DNA from: Thalassobacillus pellis
GTDB lineage: Bacteria > Bacillota > Bacilli > Bacillales > Halobacillaceae
DNA length: 64,000 nucleotides
Reading direction: 5' to 3'
NCBI RefSeq assembly: GCF_016908295.1
Contig: NZ_JAFBDO010000002.1
Span: forward strand, 248,001 to 312,000
The notes beneath the pieces are model-generated. The model ran no database searches. It was not told where the DNA came from and was given only the letters and a program-made list of their open reading frames with translations. Of the stretch, positions 1 through 9,267 are shown in pieces. The number at the start of each line of letters is the position of its first letter. Position 1 is the stretch's first letter. Made by a program: the position numbers and the translations under genes.

Positions 1-3000
1 TGAAAGACGAGTCTATATTCCTTGTTACAGGTCCGACAGGTGCAGGAAAGACAACTATTTTCGATGCGATGTGTTTTGCTTTATACGGGAAAGCAAGCGG
101 AAGCGATCGGGATCAGGATACGTTAAGGAGTCACTTTGCCCCTATACAAATACAGACAATGGTGGAGTTCGTTTTTCAGCTTCGAGGGAAAACCTACCGT
201 GTCATCCGATCCCCGAGGCAGCAAAAGAAAAAGGACCGGGGAGAAGGTTTTACAGAAGAACCTTCACGGGCAGAGTTATATATTCTTGAAGAAACTGGGG
301 AGAAACTGGTTGCTTCCCGAATCAAAGATGTAAATGAATCGCTGGAAGAAATGATCAGCCTGGATTATGAACAGTTTCGTAAAATGATAATGATCCCTCA
401 AGGAGAGTTCCGCAAACTCATATCAGAGAACAGTAAGGAGCGGGAGGAAATTCTCCAGCGTATTTTCCATACTCATTTTTATGAGCAGTTGACGGAATCT
501 TTGAAACGCCAGGCAAAAGAATTAAAAGGGAATATTGAAAATCACGAATGGAAAATTTCCCAGGCAGCAGGGCGAATAGACTGGCAGCAGGAAGAAGTGA
601 ACATAGAAGAATGTGATAACAAAGAACTGATGGAGAAAATCTCAAATATAATGGAGCGATATTTGAAAGACCTTACGAAGCTGGAAGCTGAATATAAACA
701 GCAGGCGAAAACGGTGGAATCAGCTCAGGAAGCATTTTATCAGGATAGACAGCTCAAGGAAAAATTCAACCTTTTAAGAGAATACCAGAAAGAAAAACAG
801 AATCTTCTTGAAAGAAGAGAAAGTATACAACATATCGAAAAACAATGGACAAATGCCCAGAAAGCATTGGAAATAGCCCCATATGAAGAACTTTGGAGAA
901 AGCGCCAGGAAGAATACGAGAAGCTGAATAAAAACCTCGAAGAAAAGAAAAGAGATTTGAAGAATAAACGGGAACACTTTGAACTTGTCAGCTCCAACTA
1001 TAAGCAAGAAGCGGACAAGGAAGAAGAAAGAGAACAACAAAAAGAAAAAATCAGGGTGAAGAAAGGGGAGTTAGAGAAGTTAGAACGAATTGGCAGTTTA
1101 TATAAGCAATCAGTGCAAAAGACTGACGAACTGTCCAGACAGGATAAATTACTCGAACAGATGGAAAAAAATAAAGCTGCCCTGACAGAAGAAAAAAACC
1201 AAAAAGAATCCATTGCTAAGCAGGCGAACGAGGCCAACAAATCTCTTTATGAAATAAAAGAGTTGCTCCAAGAGGAACAGAGAAAGCGGGCGGGGTTAGA
1301 GAAGGTTGAAAAACTCCATGATAAGCTTGTTCGCTTAAGAAGAGATTACCAAGTTTTTAAGAACAGGTATGAACGGAATAAATCAGAACTTGAAGAAGCA
1401 AAGCATCAGCTGGAGAAGGAGCAGGCCGGTTTAAATGAACATCATGCTTATTTATTAAGTCATTCGCTCCACAAGAACGAGCCCTGTCCTGTGTGTGGCT
1501 CAACCGATCACCCATTTCCAGCTAATAGACCAGAAGGAATTGCTACTTTGGAGAAAGTGGAGGAGCTGCAAAGCAAAGTTAAATGGAAGGAAGAGGCTGT
1601 CAAACAGGAAGAAAACGATTATATCCAAATAAAATCGGACGGTAGCTCCCATAAACAGCTGACAGAATCGGCCTTTGAGGAGGTAGCAGACCTTCTACCA
1701 GAGTTGACGGAAGAAGCAATAAAAAAAGCACTGGCGAAACAGCGCGAAAAAGTGAAGGCAATAAAAGAAGAGCAAGCAAGTATTGAAAGAAAACTGACAT
1801 ACATTTTCAAGGCGGCAGAGGAAGCTGAGAAACTAGAAAAAGATATGGAAGAGACAGAAAAGGAAATAAATCGGCAAACAGAGAAGCAGCACCTATTACA
1901 AAAGGAAACTATTAAGCTAGAAGCGCTGATGGAACAATTGAAAGAGGGTCTGAGCCACGAACTTGAATCGAAAGAGCAACTTTCTAAAGAGGTTGTTGAG
2001 TTGGAAAAAGACTATATTAATCAAGTAAAACAATGGGAAGAGACACAGGCACAGCATGAGAAGTTGAAAGAACAGGTCCAGCGGATGGATGCAGAAGTTT
2101 CAGAATCTACTTCACATCTGACAGACATTAATAATGCTGTGGAGGAAACCAAAGGTACATTTATACAATTGTTAAAAGAGTACGGATTCATGACGCCAGA
2201 TGATTATCAGCAAAGCAAGATGCCTAAGGAAAATGTTTCAGAGATGAAAGAGAAAATTGATAATTATAAGCAACGGCTGGGAGCAGTAACCGACCAGGCG
2301 GCTGAATTGGAAACTCTAGTTCAAGATCGGGAAGAGCCTGACCTTGAGGATTCAAAAAGAAATTGGGCAGAGGCTGAACAAGTGAAAGAGAATATGAGCA
2401 AACATATAAATGCCGTGCAAATGGAGCTTCAATCTCTTAAAAATGTCCATTCGGAAGTCCATATGCTCTGGGAGGAAATAAAAGACCTTCAGGAGGAATA
2501 CTATGACATAGGAGAGCTTGCAGATCTTGCAAAGGGTGAAAATCATTTAAGGTTATCGTTTGAAAGGTATGTATTGAGTTCTTTTCTCGATGAAATTCTT
2601 ATGCAGGCAAACATCCGACTTGATCAAATGACGGATCATCGCTACCAACTGATCAGGAGTGACCAGGTAGCAAAGCGCGGAGCACAAAGTGGCTTGGATC
2701 TGGAAGTGATGGACCATCATACAGGCTTACAGCGATCTGTAAAAACACTGTCTGGAGGAGAGGGTTTCAAGGCCGCGTTATGTCTGGCTCTGGGAATGGC
2801 GGATGTCGTGCAGGCTCATGCAGGAGGTGTCCAATTGGATACGTTGTTTATTGATGAAGGTTTCGGAACTTTAGATGAATTGTCACTTGAGCAGGCGATT
2901 GGGTGTCTTAAAGAACTCCAGGATGGAAACCGGCTGCTCGGTATTATTTCCCATGTGCCGCAATTAAAAGAGGAAATAAGGGCAAAACTTCAAATTACTC

Positions 3001-3041
3001 CGAGCCCTGAAGGGTCATCTGTGAAATTCGTATTCCATTAA
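1..3041 (+). CDS. sbcC: SbcC, ATPase subunit of the SbcCD nuclease (5'-truncated by window edge)
   Basis: SMC/Rad50-like ATPase that works with SbcD (Mre11 type) to open hairpins and process DNA ends. The frame is open from base 3, so the true start lies upstream of the window; the ATG at 69 is internal. Walker A GPTGAGKTT is encoded at about 31-57. Long Glu/Lys-rich coiled coils flank the zinc hook CPVCGS (about 1485-1500). The C-terminal head has the ABC signature LSGGE (about 2750) and the Walker B stretch LDTLFIDEGFGTLDE (about 2837-2880). The usual partner sbcD would lie upstream, outside the window. No intrinsic terminator is obvious after the stop. The identity is firm; only the first tens of residues are missing. 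Confidence 0.96.
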   Translation, partial: KDESIFLVTGPTGAGKTTIFDAMCFALYGKASGSDRDQDTLRSHFAPIQIQTMVEFVFQLRGKTYRVIRSPRQQKKKDRGEGFTEEPSRAELYILEETGEKLVASRIKDVNESLEEMISLDYEQFRKMIMIPQGEFRKLISENSKEREEILQRIFHTHFYEQLTESLKRQAKELKGNIENHEWKISQAAGRIDWQQEEVNIEECDNKELMEKISNIMERYLKDLTKLEAEYKQQAKTVESAQEAFYQDRQLKEKFNLLREYQKEKQNLLERRESIQHIEKQWTNAQKALEIAPYEELWRKRQEEYEKLNKNLEEKKRDLKNKREHFELVSSNYKQEADKEEEREQQKEKIRVKKGELEKLERIGSLYKQSVQKTDELSRQDKLLEQMEKNKAALTEEKNQKESIAKQANEANKSLYEIKELLQEEQRKRAGLEKVEKLHDKLVRLRRDYQVFKNRYERNKSELEEAKHQLEKEQAGLNEHHAYLLSHSLHKNEPCPVCGSTDHPFPANRPEGIATLEKVEELQSKVKWKEEAVKQEENDYIQIKSDGSSHKQLTESAFEEVADLLPELTEEAIKKALAKQREKVKAIKEEQASIERKLTYIFKAAEEAEKLEKDMEETEKEINRQTEKQHLLQKETIKLEALMEQLKEGLSHELESKEQLSKEVVELEKDYINQVKQWEETQAQHEKLKEQVQRMDAEVSESTSHLTDINNAVEETKGTFIQLLKEYGFMTPDDYQQSKMPKENVSEMKEKIDNYKQRLGAVTDQAAELETLVQDREEPDLEDSKRNWAEAEQVKENMSKHINAVQMELQSLKNVHSEVHMLWEEIKDLQEEYYDIGELADLAKGENHLRLSFERYVLSSFLDEILMQANIRLDQMTDHRYQLIRSDQVAKRGAQSGLDLEVMDHHTGLQRSVKTLSGGEGFKAALCLALGMADVVQAHAGGVQLDTLFIDEGFGTLDELSLEQAIGCLKELQDGNRLLGIISHVPQLKEEIRAKLQITPSPEGSSVKFVFH

Positions 3042-3114
3042 TTACTTTTTATTCAGGTCCCTTTCTCATGATATATTATTAGATGCAATGATAGATTCAG
3101 AGAGGACGTTTCCA

Positions 3115-3471
3115 ATGAAAGTGATTAATGGTGCAACAGATAAACAAATTGAGGAATTAACCAGTCTATGGACGTATTTTCAAGAAAACATTCTGCCTGC
3201 TTATTTTTCCCAAGCTTATATGGAGAAGTTGGATCAAGCCGATATTTTTTTGTTACCAGAGCTTGAAGCTAAGGATCAGGGGGATATCATTTCAATGACA
3301 ATCGCCCTCCAGACACTCATTCACCTGTTACTCCCCGGACAGAATGTGTCGCTGCAGTCAGAAAAATTATTCCATGAAAACAAGCAGATATTAGAATCCC
3401 ACGGTTTATCATTTCCCTTTGATACAGCAGTTTTTGATTTTCCTAACGAAAATTCTTATGGTCATCACTAA
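3115..3471 (+). CDS. Conserved small hypothetical protein (118 aa)
   Basis: I do not recognise this family with certainty. The protein is acidic, Leu/Gln-rich and probably mostly alpha-helical, with no signal peptide, transmembrane segment or Cys cluster. The ATG at 3115 is chosen over an in-frame ATG at 3088 because GAGAGG lies nine bases before it, whereas nothing comparable precedes 3088. It follows sbcC after about 70 bases and precedes another small hypothetical gene, so it may be read with either. A stable cytosolic protein with coding-like codon use is all that can be supported. Confidence 0.7.
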   Translation: MKVINGATDKQIEELTSLWTYFQENILPAYFSQAYMEKLDQADIFLLPELEAKDQGDIISMTIALQTLIHLLLPGQNVSLQSEKLFHENKQILESHGLSFPFDTAVFDFPNENSYGHH

Positions 3472-3534
3472 ACACTTGTATCCTATAAAGGTTTTGGCTA
3501 GGATAATAATAGATGTGAATGGAGGAATCATCTC

Positions 3535-3783
3535 ATGCCATCCCCATTTACGATGGAATGGAATTTGATTACCCACGGGAAAGAAAAACGCATTGATCAG
3601 GCTGATAACATCTTTGAAATGGATTTTGAAGGATACCGTATATTTCCCATGGGAGAAAATATAGAAATAAAGCGAAATGACAAGGCTGATTTAATTGGAA
3701 TAGGGAAAATTGTCGAAATCATCTTCCGTGATGGACGGACCATTTGCAAATATCAACTTATTTCGCTATATAGTGTCAATTAA
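3535..3783 (+). CDS. Small conserved protein, DUF2584-like (82 aa)
   Basis: An 82-residue protein of alternating short strands (WNLITHGKEKRID, FEGYRIFPM, ending YQLISLYSVN). From memory it resembles the DUF2584 family found in Bacillaceae, for which no function is established. The start is well supported: GGAGG sits about eight bases before the ATG. There are no membrane segments or Cys residues that would suggest metal binding. It stands alone, with about 440 bases of non-coding DNA downstream before ung. The family assignment is moderate; the gene itself is likely real. Confidence 0.7.
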   Translation: MPSPFTMEWNLITHGKEKRIDQADNIFEMDFEGYRIFPMGENIEIKRNDKADLIGIGKIVEIIFRDGRTICKYQLISLYSVN

Positions 3784-4050
3784 TTCTGACAGACTAGGCA
3801 AAATGGGTCATATCCTGCGGTTGCCCGGGAAATATTGATAGTTTTTGAAAGCATTATTTCAATGAGATCCTGAATGAAAAACCACAAAGAATTACTATTC
3901 TTTGTAGTTTTTTCGCATGTGAAAGTAGAAGAATTTTTGCATTGTTGATTGCTGGCTTTGGCAGAGAGTCTTGGCAGACGAGGAGCCTTTTCTACTTCCC
4001 TGTGGAGAGGGATCGTTTCCTTGTCATACTTTCCCGGTATCAACAATTAG

Positions 4051-4098
4051 AAAAACTTGGCTTATCGCCAAATTCTTATGGCGAAAGCCTTAGTTTTA
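4051..4098. repeat. 48-bp imperfect palindrome
   Basis: The arms AAAACTTGGCTTATCGCCA and TGGCGAAAGCCTTAGTTTT are near-perfect reverse complements around an 8-base loop. It lacks a terminator U-tract and does not abut a gene end. Its form is that of a small dispersed palindromic repeat. No second copy was found in this window. Confidence 0.5.
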
Positions 4099-4153
4099 CT
4101 TATACTTTAATCATTTAACAAAGTTAAACTTTTTTAAAAGTGTAAAAAACAAT

Positions 4154-4195
4154 GGGCTGCCCATATGTCTATTTAAGACTAATGGGACAGCCCCT
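4154..4195 (-). terminator. GC-rich hairpin, terminator-like when read leftward
   Basis: Read on the minus strand, GGGGCTGTCCCAT pairs with ATGGGCAGCCC and is followed by TTGTTTTTT. No minus-strand gene ends here. It may be a relic of an insertion-sequence end or terminate an antisense transcript from the ung region. Confidence 0.4.
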
Positions 4196-4226
4196 TCCAT
4201 TTCCAGGATAGAAAGGATGTATTGGA

Positions 4227-4907
4227 ATGGAAATTCTACATAATGATTGGGCACCTTTACTAAATGATCAATTTCAGCTGCCGTATTACCAGCGGTTAAG
4301 AGAATTTTTAAAAAGAGAATATAACAATCAGACCGTTTTTCCTGACATGCATAATATTTATGAAGCTTTTCATTCAACACCTTTTGCAGAAACAAAAGTA
4401 GTCATCCTTGGGCAAGATCCTTATCATGGACCTGAGCAGGCTCATGGCTTCAGCTTTTCGGTCCAACCTGGCATTGATATTCCTCCTTCTTTAAAAAATA
4501 TTTTTAAAGAGCTGGAGGCTGATCAGGGAATCACTGCACCGAATCATGGGTTTTTAAAATCATGGGCAGAACAAGGTGTTTTGCTCTTAAACAATGTGCT
4601 TACTGTCAGGGCCCACCAGGCACATTCCCACCAGGGAAAAGGGTGGGAACAGTTTACGGACAAAGTAATAGAAGTACTTAATGAACGAGAAAAGCCAGTA
4701 GTTTTCATACTTTGGGGACGTCATGCACAGAAGAAAGCTTCTTTTGTAGATGAGAGAAAACATTTTGTTATCAAATCGCCTCACCCCAGCCCATTATCAG
4801 CACACAGAGGTTTTTTCGGGAGCCGACCGTTTACGAAGGCCAACCGCTTCCTTGTTGAAAGCGGAGAACACCCGATTGATTGGCGCTTGCCAGAGAATCC
4901 TGATTGA
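4227..4907 (+). CDS. ung: Uracil-DNA glycosylase, family 1
   Basis: Removes uracil from DNA as the first step of base-excision repair. The protein is full length at 226 aa. The catalytic and uracil-binding motif [18 protein letters not shown] (residues about 66-83) contains the water-activating Asp. The C-terminal DNA-intercalation loop [13 protein letters not shown] (about 189-201) is intact. The AGGATG region supplies the ribosome binding site for the ATG at 4227. The downstream yqfQ-like gene follows after a short gap and could be co-transcribed. Nothing in the protein departs from the family. Confidence 0.97.
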   Translation: MEILHNDWAPLLNDQFQLPYYQRLREFLKREYNNQTVFPDMHNIYEAFHSTPFAETKVVILGQDPYHGPEQAHGFSFSVQPGIDIPPSLKNIFKELEADQGITAPNHGFLKSWAEQGVLLLNNVLTVRAHQAHSHQGKGWEQFTDKVIEVLNEREKPVVFILWGRHAQKKASFVDERKHFVIKSPHPSPLSAHRGFFGSRPFTKANRFLVESGEHPIDWRLPENPD

Positions 4908-4972
4908 ACGCCCATGCCATTCGATATCAGTTGCATATAGTATTCTATAATGACTAGTACGGAGGGGTGTTT

Positions 4973-5500
4973 ATGTTTCCACCTGGTAGAACTCCGATGG
5001 GCGGTGGTCCTGGATTTTTCGGGCGGACTCCTTTTCAAATCGGGCAGGGAATGAATCCATATGGCGCTGTACCTAAACAAGGCTTTTTAACTAAACTTTT
5101 CTCCGGTGCAGCGGGAAGAGGTGCCCAGGGGGGACTTGGTGCAGGAGTGACCCGAGGAGGAACCGATTTTGCTTCTATGCTCGGCAATATGCAGCAGGTT
5201 ATGAAAGTAGCGCAAACAGCAACACCAATGATTCAGCAGTATGGGCCGATGGTCAAAAATTTGCCGATGTTGTTTAATCTCTGGAAAATTATGCGTGAAC
5301 CTGATGAGGAAGACCAAGAAGAAGATAGTACGCCTAACAATGGTGTTGAAAAAGATAAAGGTGAACCAGTATCTATCCAGCCTGCTGACAATCGTCCAAA
5401 AGTGTATAAAAACAATAGCCAATCAGAAGGTGCAGAAAAAGTATCCGCATCATCCAGACGAAACAATCAAGGTACATCACAGCCCAAGTTATATATTTGA
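4973..5500 (+). CDS. YqfQ/VrrA-like protein
   Basis: A 175-aa protein with a Gly/Pro/Phe-rich N-terminus (PPGRTPMGGGPGFFGRTPF), a central helical segment (about residues 70-110, MLGNMQQVMKVAQTATPM) and an acidic, Ser/Asn-rich disordered tail. This arrangement fits the YqfQ/VrrA family of spore-formers, whose function is not established. ATG 4973 is chosen rather than the upstream in-frame GTG 4967 because GGAGGGG ends just five bases before the ATG. There is no signal peptide or catalytic motif. The low-complexity head suggests a structural or surface-associated role; that is inference. Confidence 0.7.
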   Translation: MFPPGRTPMGGGPGFFGRTPFQIGQGMNPYGAVPKQGFLTKLFSGAAGRGAQGGLGAGVTRGGTDFASMLGNMQQVMKVAQTATPMIQQYGPMVKNLPMLFNLWKIMREPDEEDQEEDSTPNNGVEKDKGEPVSIQPADNRPKVYKNNSQSEGAEKVSASSRRNNQGTSQPKLYI

Positions 5501-5585
5501 GCTGTGCATGTGACTTGATTTTTTTTCATAAAGGAGGAAGAATAAGAACAATAACCCAACAACTTTCTACAGGGAGGCCTTAGCT

Positions 5586-6548
5586 ATGGCACTGAATGAA
5601 CTAAAAAAGGCGACATTTGCCGGCGGATGTTTCTGGTGTATGGTGGAACCTTTTGATGAACTTCCAGGGATTGAAGCCATCTTTTCTGGATATACTGGCG
5701 GCGATCTGGAAAATCCTACGTATGAAGATATTTTCACTAAAGATACAGGTCATGTAGAAGCCGTTGAAATTACGTACAATCCATCGGTCTTTCCTTATAA
5801 GCGCTTAGTCGAAATATTTTGGCAGCAGATAGATCCTACAGATGCCGGGGGCCAATTCAACGACCGTGGCGAGCATTATACGACGGCTATTTTTTATCAT
5901 GATGAAGAACAGAAAATGACAGCTGAAAAAAGCAAGCATGAATTGGAATTAAGTGGAAAATTCAAAAAACCTATTGTTACAAAAATATTGCCGGCAAAAC
6001 CCTTTTATCCTGCTGAAGAAAAACATCAGGATTATTATAAAAAACAGTCCTTTCATTATAAACTGTATAAAAAAGGGTCTGGGCGAGCAGATTTCATTAA
6101 AGAAAATTGGGGAATTAAAAAAAATAAAGAAAAATTACGCGAGACATTGACAGATATGCAATATAAAGTAACCCAGGAAAATGGAACAGAACCTCCATTT
6201 AGAAATGACTTCCATGATCATGAAGAAGAAGGGATCTATGTTGACATCGTTTCCGGGGAGCCTCTATTCAGTTCTAAGGATAAATATGATGCTGGCTGTG
6301 GCTGGCCAAGCTTTACCAGACCGATTGAAAAACAACAAATCGCTGAAAATACAGATACAAGCCATGGGATGATCAGGACGGAAGTACGAAGCAAACAGGC
6401 TGATTCACATCTTGGTCATGTGTTCGAGGATGGACCTGAAGATAAAGGCGGTATAAGATATTGCATAAATTCTGCAGCCTTAAAGTTTATCCCGAAAGAG
6501 GAATTAGACAAAGAAGGCTATGAAGACTATAAGTATTTATTCCGTTAA
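5586..6548 (+). CDS. msrAB: Bifunctional methionine sulfoxide reductase MsrA-MsrB
   Basis: A 320-aa fusion that reduces both the S and R epimers of methionine sulfoxide. The N-terminal MsrA domain has the catalytic GCFWC motif (nucleophilic Cys at residue 15). The C-terminal MsrB domain (from about residue 180) has CGWPSF and the catalytic Cys at about 293 in [11 protein letters not shown]. The two CxxC zinc sites of many MsrB proteins are absent: [13 protein letters not shown] and [11 protein letters not shown] stand at those positions, so this is a zinc-free MsrB. GGGAGG precedes the ATG. It has its own terminator and is probably a stand-alone oxidative-stress repair gene. Confidence 0.96.
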   Translation: MALNELKKATFAGGCFWCMVEPFDELPGIEAIFSGYTGGDLENPTYEDIFTKDTGHVEAVEITYNPSVFPYKRLVEIFWQQIDPTDAGGQFNDRGEHYTTAIFYHDEEQKMTAEKSKHELELSGKFKKPIVTKILPAKPFYPAEEKHQDYYKKQSFHYKLYKKGSGRADFIKENWGIKKNKEKLRETLTDMQYKVTQENGTEPPFRNDFHDHEEEGIYVDIVSGEPLFSSKDKYDAGCGWPSFTRPIEKQQIAENTDTSHGMIRTEVRSKQADSHLGHVFEDGPEDKGGIRYCINSAALKFIPKEELDKEGYEDYKYLFR

Positions 6549-6560
6549 CCCTGCCTTTAA

Positions 6561-6597
6561 CCTGTCAGTAGAAAAGCTGGCAGGATTTTTTTGTTTA
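6561..6597 (+). terminator. Rho-independent terminator after msrAB
   Basis: Stem CCTGTCAG / CTGGCAGG with an eight-base loop, followed by seven T residues. Confidence 0.85.
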
Positions 6598-6629
6598 ACT
6601 TGAGTTCTCTTCGGGATATATAGGGAGTA

Positions 6630-7424
6630 GTGGAGGGAGTGATTACTATTTCTGGAATAATACTTGAATATGCTTGGGTTTTTTTGGTTCTGATTGGGCT
6701 GGAAGGAGTCCTTGCAGCAGATAATGCGCTGGTTATGGCGATGATGGTCAAACATCTGCCTGAGGACCAGCATAAAAAAGCACTGCTTTACGGGCTTGGG
6801 GGAGCAGTAGTTTTTCGCTTTGCTTCCTTATTTTTAATTTCGTTCCTGGTTGATATCTGGCAGATCCAGGCGCTTGGAGCTGCCTATTTGATTTATATAG
6901 CCGTTCGTAACCTATGGAAAAATAAGAAAAAGAAATCAAAGGATTCAGATGGATCAGGGAAGAAACAAAAGAATGAAGGTTCGGGTTTTTGGATGTCGGT
7001 TTTAAAAGTGGAGTTAGCGGATATCGCCTTTGCCATCGATTCAATTTTAGCTGCTGTAGCACTTGCTACAACGCTTCCTGATACCGGTTTTACCTCAATA
7101 GGAGGAATGGATGGTGCCAAATTTATGGTAATATTTGTTGCTGGTATGACAGGTGTAGTTTTAATCCGTTTTGCAGCATCTTATTTCATCAGGCTGTTGG
7201 AACGTAAACCCGGGTTAGAAAATGCTGCCTATGTAATCATTGCTTGGGTGGGTGTCAAATTAGCGGTGCACGTGCTCGCTCATCCTAATCTGAAAATCAT
7301 CCCGAAACATTTTCCAGAGTCCGTATGGTGGAAAGTGATATTTTGGGTAATACTGGCAGCTATCGCATTAGTTGGCTGGTTCTATTCCTCAGATAGAAAT
7401 AAAGATGATAAAAAGGAACCCTGA
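6630..7424 (+). CDS. TerC-family integral membrane protein, probable metal (Mn) exporter
   Basis: The TerC family of Bacillus (YkoY/YceF) has been linked to manganese export and metalation of secreted enzymes. The 264-aa protein has the family's charged intramembrane motifs LEGVLAADNALVMAMMV (about residues 23-39) and VELADIAFAIDSILAAVAL (about 132-150), seven or so hydrophobic segments, and a Lys-rich cytoplasmic loop between the halves. No yybP-ykoY manganese riboswitch can be seen in the 80-base upstream gap. The start is uncertain: GTG 6630 has only a close AGGGAG, and GTG 6639 sits one base after GGAGGG. A start slightly downstream would fit the ribosome site better. Strong terminator at its end. 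Confidence 0.9.
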   Translation: MEGVITISGIILEYAWVFLVLIGLEGVLAADNALVMAMMVKHLPEDQHKKALLYGLGGAVVFRFASLFLISFLVDIWQIQALGAAYLIYIAVRNLWKNKKKKSKDSDGSGKKQKNEGSGFWMSVLKVELADIAFAIDSILAAVALATTLPDTGFTSIGGMDGAKFMVIFVAGMTGVVLIRFAASYFIRLLERKPGLENAAYVIIAWVGVKLAVHVLAHPNLKIIPKHFPESVWWKVIFWVILAAIALVGWFYSSDRNKDDKKEP

Positions 7425-7442
7425 AATATGGGTTCCTTTTTT
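7411..7442 (+). terminator. Rho-independent terminator after terC-family gene
   Basis: AAAAGGAACCC pairs with GGGTTCCTTTT and runs into T residues. The stop codon lies in the loop. Confidence 0.85.
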
Positions 7443-7501
7443 CAATGTCATAAAAGCTTCTGCTATACTTAAAGCAGTATTCGTTTTGGAGGAATAAGAA
7501 A

Positions 7502-8077
7502 ATGGGTCGAAAAAAAGCACTGTCCAATGATGAACTGTTCCAGGCCACAGAAGAATTACTCGTGGAAAATGGAATACACGCATTCCATTTCAAAGATTTA
7601 GCTGAGATGCTGAATGTCAGTAGAAGCACCATTTATGAGTATTATACAAATAAACATGAATTAATTCTGTCGTATATGAAAGATCTTATGGTTAAAATCA
7701 ATGACCGAATAGATGAAATAGAGGATAATCAGCCACCTGAAAAAAAGTTGCATCAATTATTGCATATCTTTTTGGAATTCACCCAGATCCATCATATAAA
7801 TGAAATTATCGCACAGGTTAGATGCCAGGAGGAATCCTCCATCATCAATTACCGTAAGGAACTGTTTCAACAGCATCAATATGCCTATAAAAAAATGACC
7901 GCCTGGATTGAAGAAGCAAAGGATCAAGAAAGGTGGAGGACAGATATACATACTGTCGTAATAGCTGATTTGATCTTCCATTCTATTCTTTTCCGCCAGA
8001 AAGGTATAGGTGAGCAGTTGTTAGCTGACCAGCTTTTCAGCCTGATTCATAACGGGATGGGGAAGGACACGAAGTAA
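7502..8077 (+). CDS. TetR/AcrR-family transcriptional regulator
   Basis: A 191-aa one-component repressor-type regulator. The N-terminal helix-turn-helix is clear (FKDLAEMLNVSRSTIYEYY, about residues 29-47), followed by the usual KHELILSYM helix. The rest is the variable ligand-binding domain. GGAGG precedes the ATG by several bases. The next gene, an AbrB/AmoA-family membrane protein, begins 32 bases downstream on the same strand, so the regulator probably controls its own operon and that transporter-like protein. The ligand cannot be told from sequence. Confidence 0.9.
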   Translation: MGRKKALSNDELFQATEELLVENGIHAFHFKDLAEMLNVSRSTIYEYYTNKHELILSYMKDLMVKINDRIDEIEDNQPPEKKLHQLLHIFLEFTQIHHINEIIAQVRCQEESSIINYRKELFQQHQYAYKKMTAWIEEAKDQERWRTDIHTVVIADLIFHSILFRQKGIGEQLLADQLFSLIHNGMGKDTK

Positions 8078-8109
8078 TCATTTGCAGAATTCAAAGAGGG
8101 ATAGGACCT

Positions 8110-9162
8110 ATGAAAGTTGAACGTTATATTTTGTCTTATGTAATTTCGGTTTTAGGTGGACTGGCCTTCCAAATCATGAAGCTTCCACTTCCATGGATCT
8201 TAGGACCAGTTACTTTTTTACTGTTTTATAAACTTACAACAAAATACAAGACTGAAGCCTCTCTAAAGCTAAGGAATGTTAGTTTTGGTTTACTCGGGAT
8301 TCAGATTGGCGGTACTTTTACTACTCACACTTTTGCAAACGTAACTCCATATCTATTGCCTTACACGATACTTACATTGACACTAATATTTGTAAGTCTA
8401 TTAAACGCTTACCTGATTACAAAATGGATAAAAATAGATGCGAAAACGAGTATGCTTGGGAGTGTGCCGGGAGGACTGTCCGCAATGCTAGCCTTGAGTG
8501 ATTCACTGAGTGGAAATACAGTCCTGGTCACTATATTGCATACCATCCGTCTGGTCACAGTACTGTTTGCGATCCCTTTTGTGGCAACGGAGTTTTTCGG
8601 CCAAAGTAGCCAGGGAAATATAGCTCAACCACCAGAACCAAACGGTGAATGGTATACTATTGCCATATATTTAACCTCTATTATAGTAGGTTATTACCTG
8701 CAGAAAAGGATTCCGGCCTCCCTAGTAATTGTCCCAATGCTGATTGTCGGTGGCTGCGAAACGGCAGGACTTCCATTATTTGAAGTACCGAATATCATAT
8801 TTGTTTTTGCACAGTTGTGTCTCGGTGTATATCTAGGAAATTCCGTATCCATAATCGATTTATGGAAAGCTGGGAGTTATTGTCTCTATTACTTTGCGCT
8901 GTCTATCTTTCTAATTGGGATATCTTTTGGATTTGGATATCTACTAAGTATTTGGACGGGCATGTCTTTGCCTACAGCGATTTTAAGTCTTGCCCCGGGA
9001 GGTTTGATTGAAATGGCTCTGACGGCGAAAGAAGCAGGTGGTGACCCATCTATTGTCAGTTCTCTCCAAATAATCAGGCTCCTGGTCATTGTTCTTCTGA
9101 TACCACTAGTGTTGCCCTGGCTGGTTTTTAAGCTGACAAAAGGCGCTTCAGCACACTCATGA
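8110..9162 (+). CDS. AbrB/AmoA-family (PF05145) integral membrane protein
   Basis: A 350-aa polytopic protein with two homologous halves, each carrying a Gly/Pro-rich motif: PLPWILGPVTF near the N-terminus with GSVPGGLSAMLALSD (about residues 117-131), and ASLVIVPMLIVGG with SLAPGGLIEMALTAKEAGGD (about 294-313) in the second half. This is the family misleadingly labelled 'ammonia monooxygenase AbrB'; its real substrate is not established. There is no DNA-binding domain. It follows a TetR regulator in an apparent two-gene operon, consistent with a regulated transporter or permease. Confidence 0.85.
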   Translation: MKVERYILSYVISVLGGLAFQIMKLPLPWILGPVTFLLFYKLTTKYKTEASLKLRNVSFGLLGIQIGGTFTTHTFANVTPYLLPYTILTLTLIFVSLLNAYLITKWIKIDAKTSMLGSVPGGLSAMLALSDSLSGNTVLVTILHTIRLVTVLFAIPFVATEFFGQSSQGNIAQPPEPNGEWYTIAIYLTSIIVGYYLQKRIPASLVIVPMLIVGGCETAGLPLFEVPNIIFVFAQLCLGVYLGNSVSIIDLWKAGSYCLYYFALSIFLIGISFGFGYLLSIWTGMSLPTAILSLAPGGLIEMALTAKEAGGDPSIVSSLQIIRLLVIVLLIPLVLPWLVFKLTKGASAHS

Positions 9163-9178
9163 GAGAAAGCAATTCTCT

Positions 9179-9207
9179 TTGACATTATCTTGATTTAAAG
9201 ATAATAT
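9179..9207 (+). promoter_or_regulatory. Sigma-A promoter with MhqR-like operator in the spacer
   Basis: TTGACA (9179-9184), 17-base spacer, TAATAT (9202-9207). Inside the spacer TATCT-N8-AGATA (9186-9203) forms an inverted repeat matching the known Bacillus MhqR box (TATCT-N8-AGATA). Its position upstream of an mhqED-type operon fits direct repression. The mhqR gene is not in the window. Confidence 0.7.
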
Positions 9208-9267
9208 AAAGTTTGAAACTGAGACATTTATGCTTATATTGATAGAAAATATAATGGAGGTGGAAAG

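Larger units (their letters stand above)
3784..4226. other. Non-coding gap of about 440 bp before ung
   Basis: No convincing gene. Open frames on the minus strand here lack ribosome binding sites and family resemblance. The gap contains an imperfect palindrome at 4051-4098 and a GC-rich hairpin at 4154-4195, listed separately. Confidence 0.6.

Noticed and set aside
3780-4395. Minus-strand open frames before and into ung
   Set aside because: No ribosome binding sites or family resemblance, and one overlaps ung in antisense.
6180-6450. Loss of zinc-binding Cys in the MsrB domain as damage
   Set aside because: Zinc-free MsrB domains of this form are standard in Bacilli, including B. subtilis; the catalytic Cys is intact.
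6549-6629. yybP-ykoY manganese riboswitch before the TerC gene
   Set aside because: The gap is only about 80 bases, half of it the msrAB terminator; no aptamer motifs are visible.
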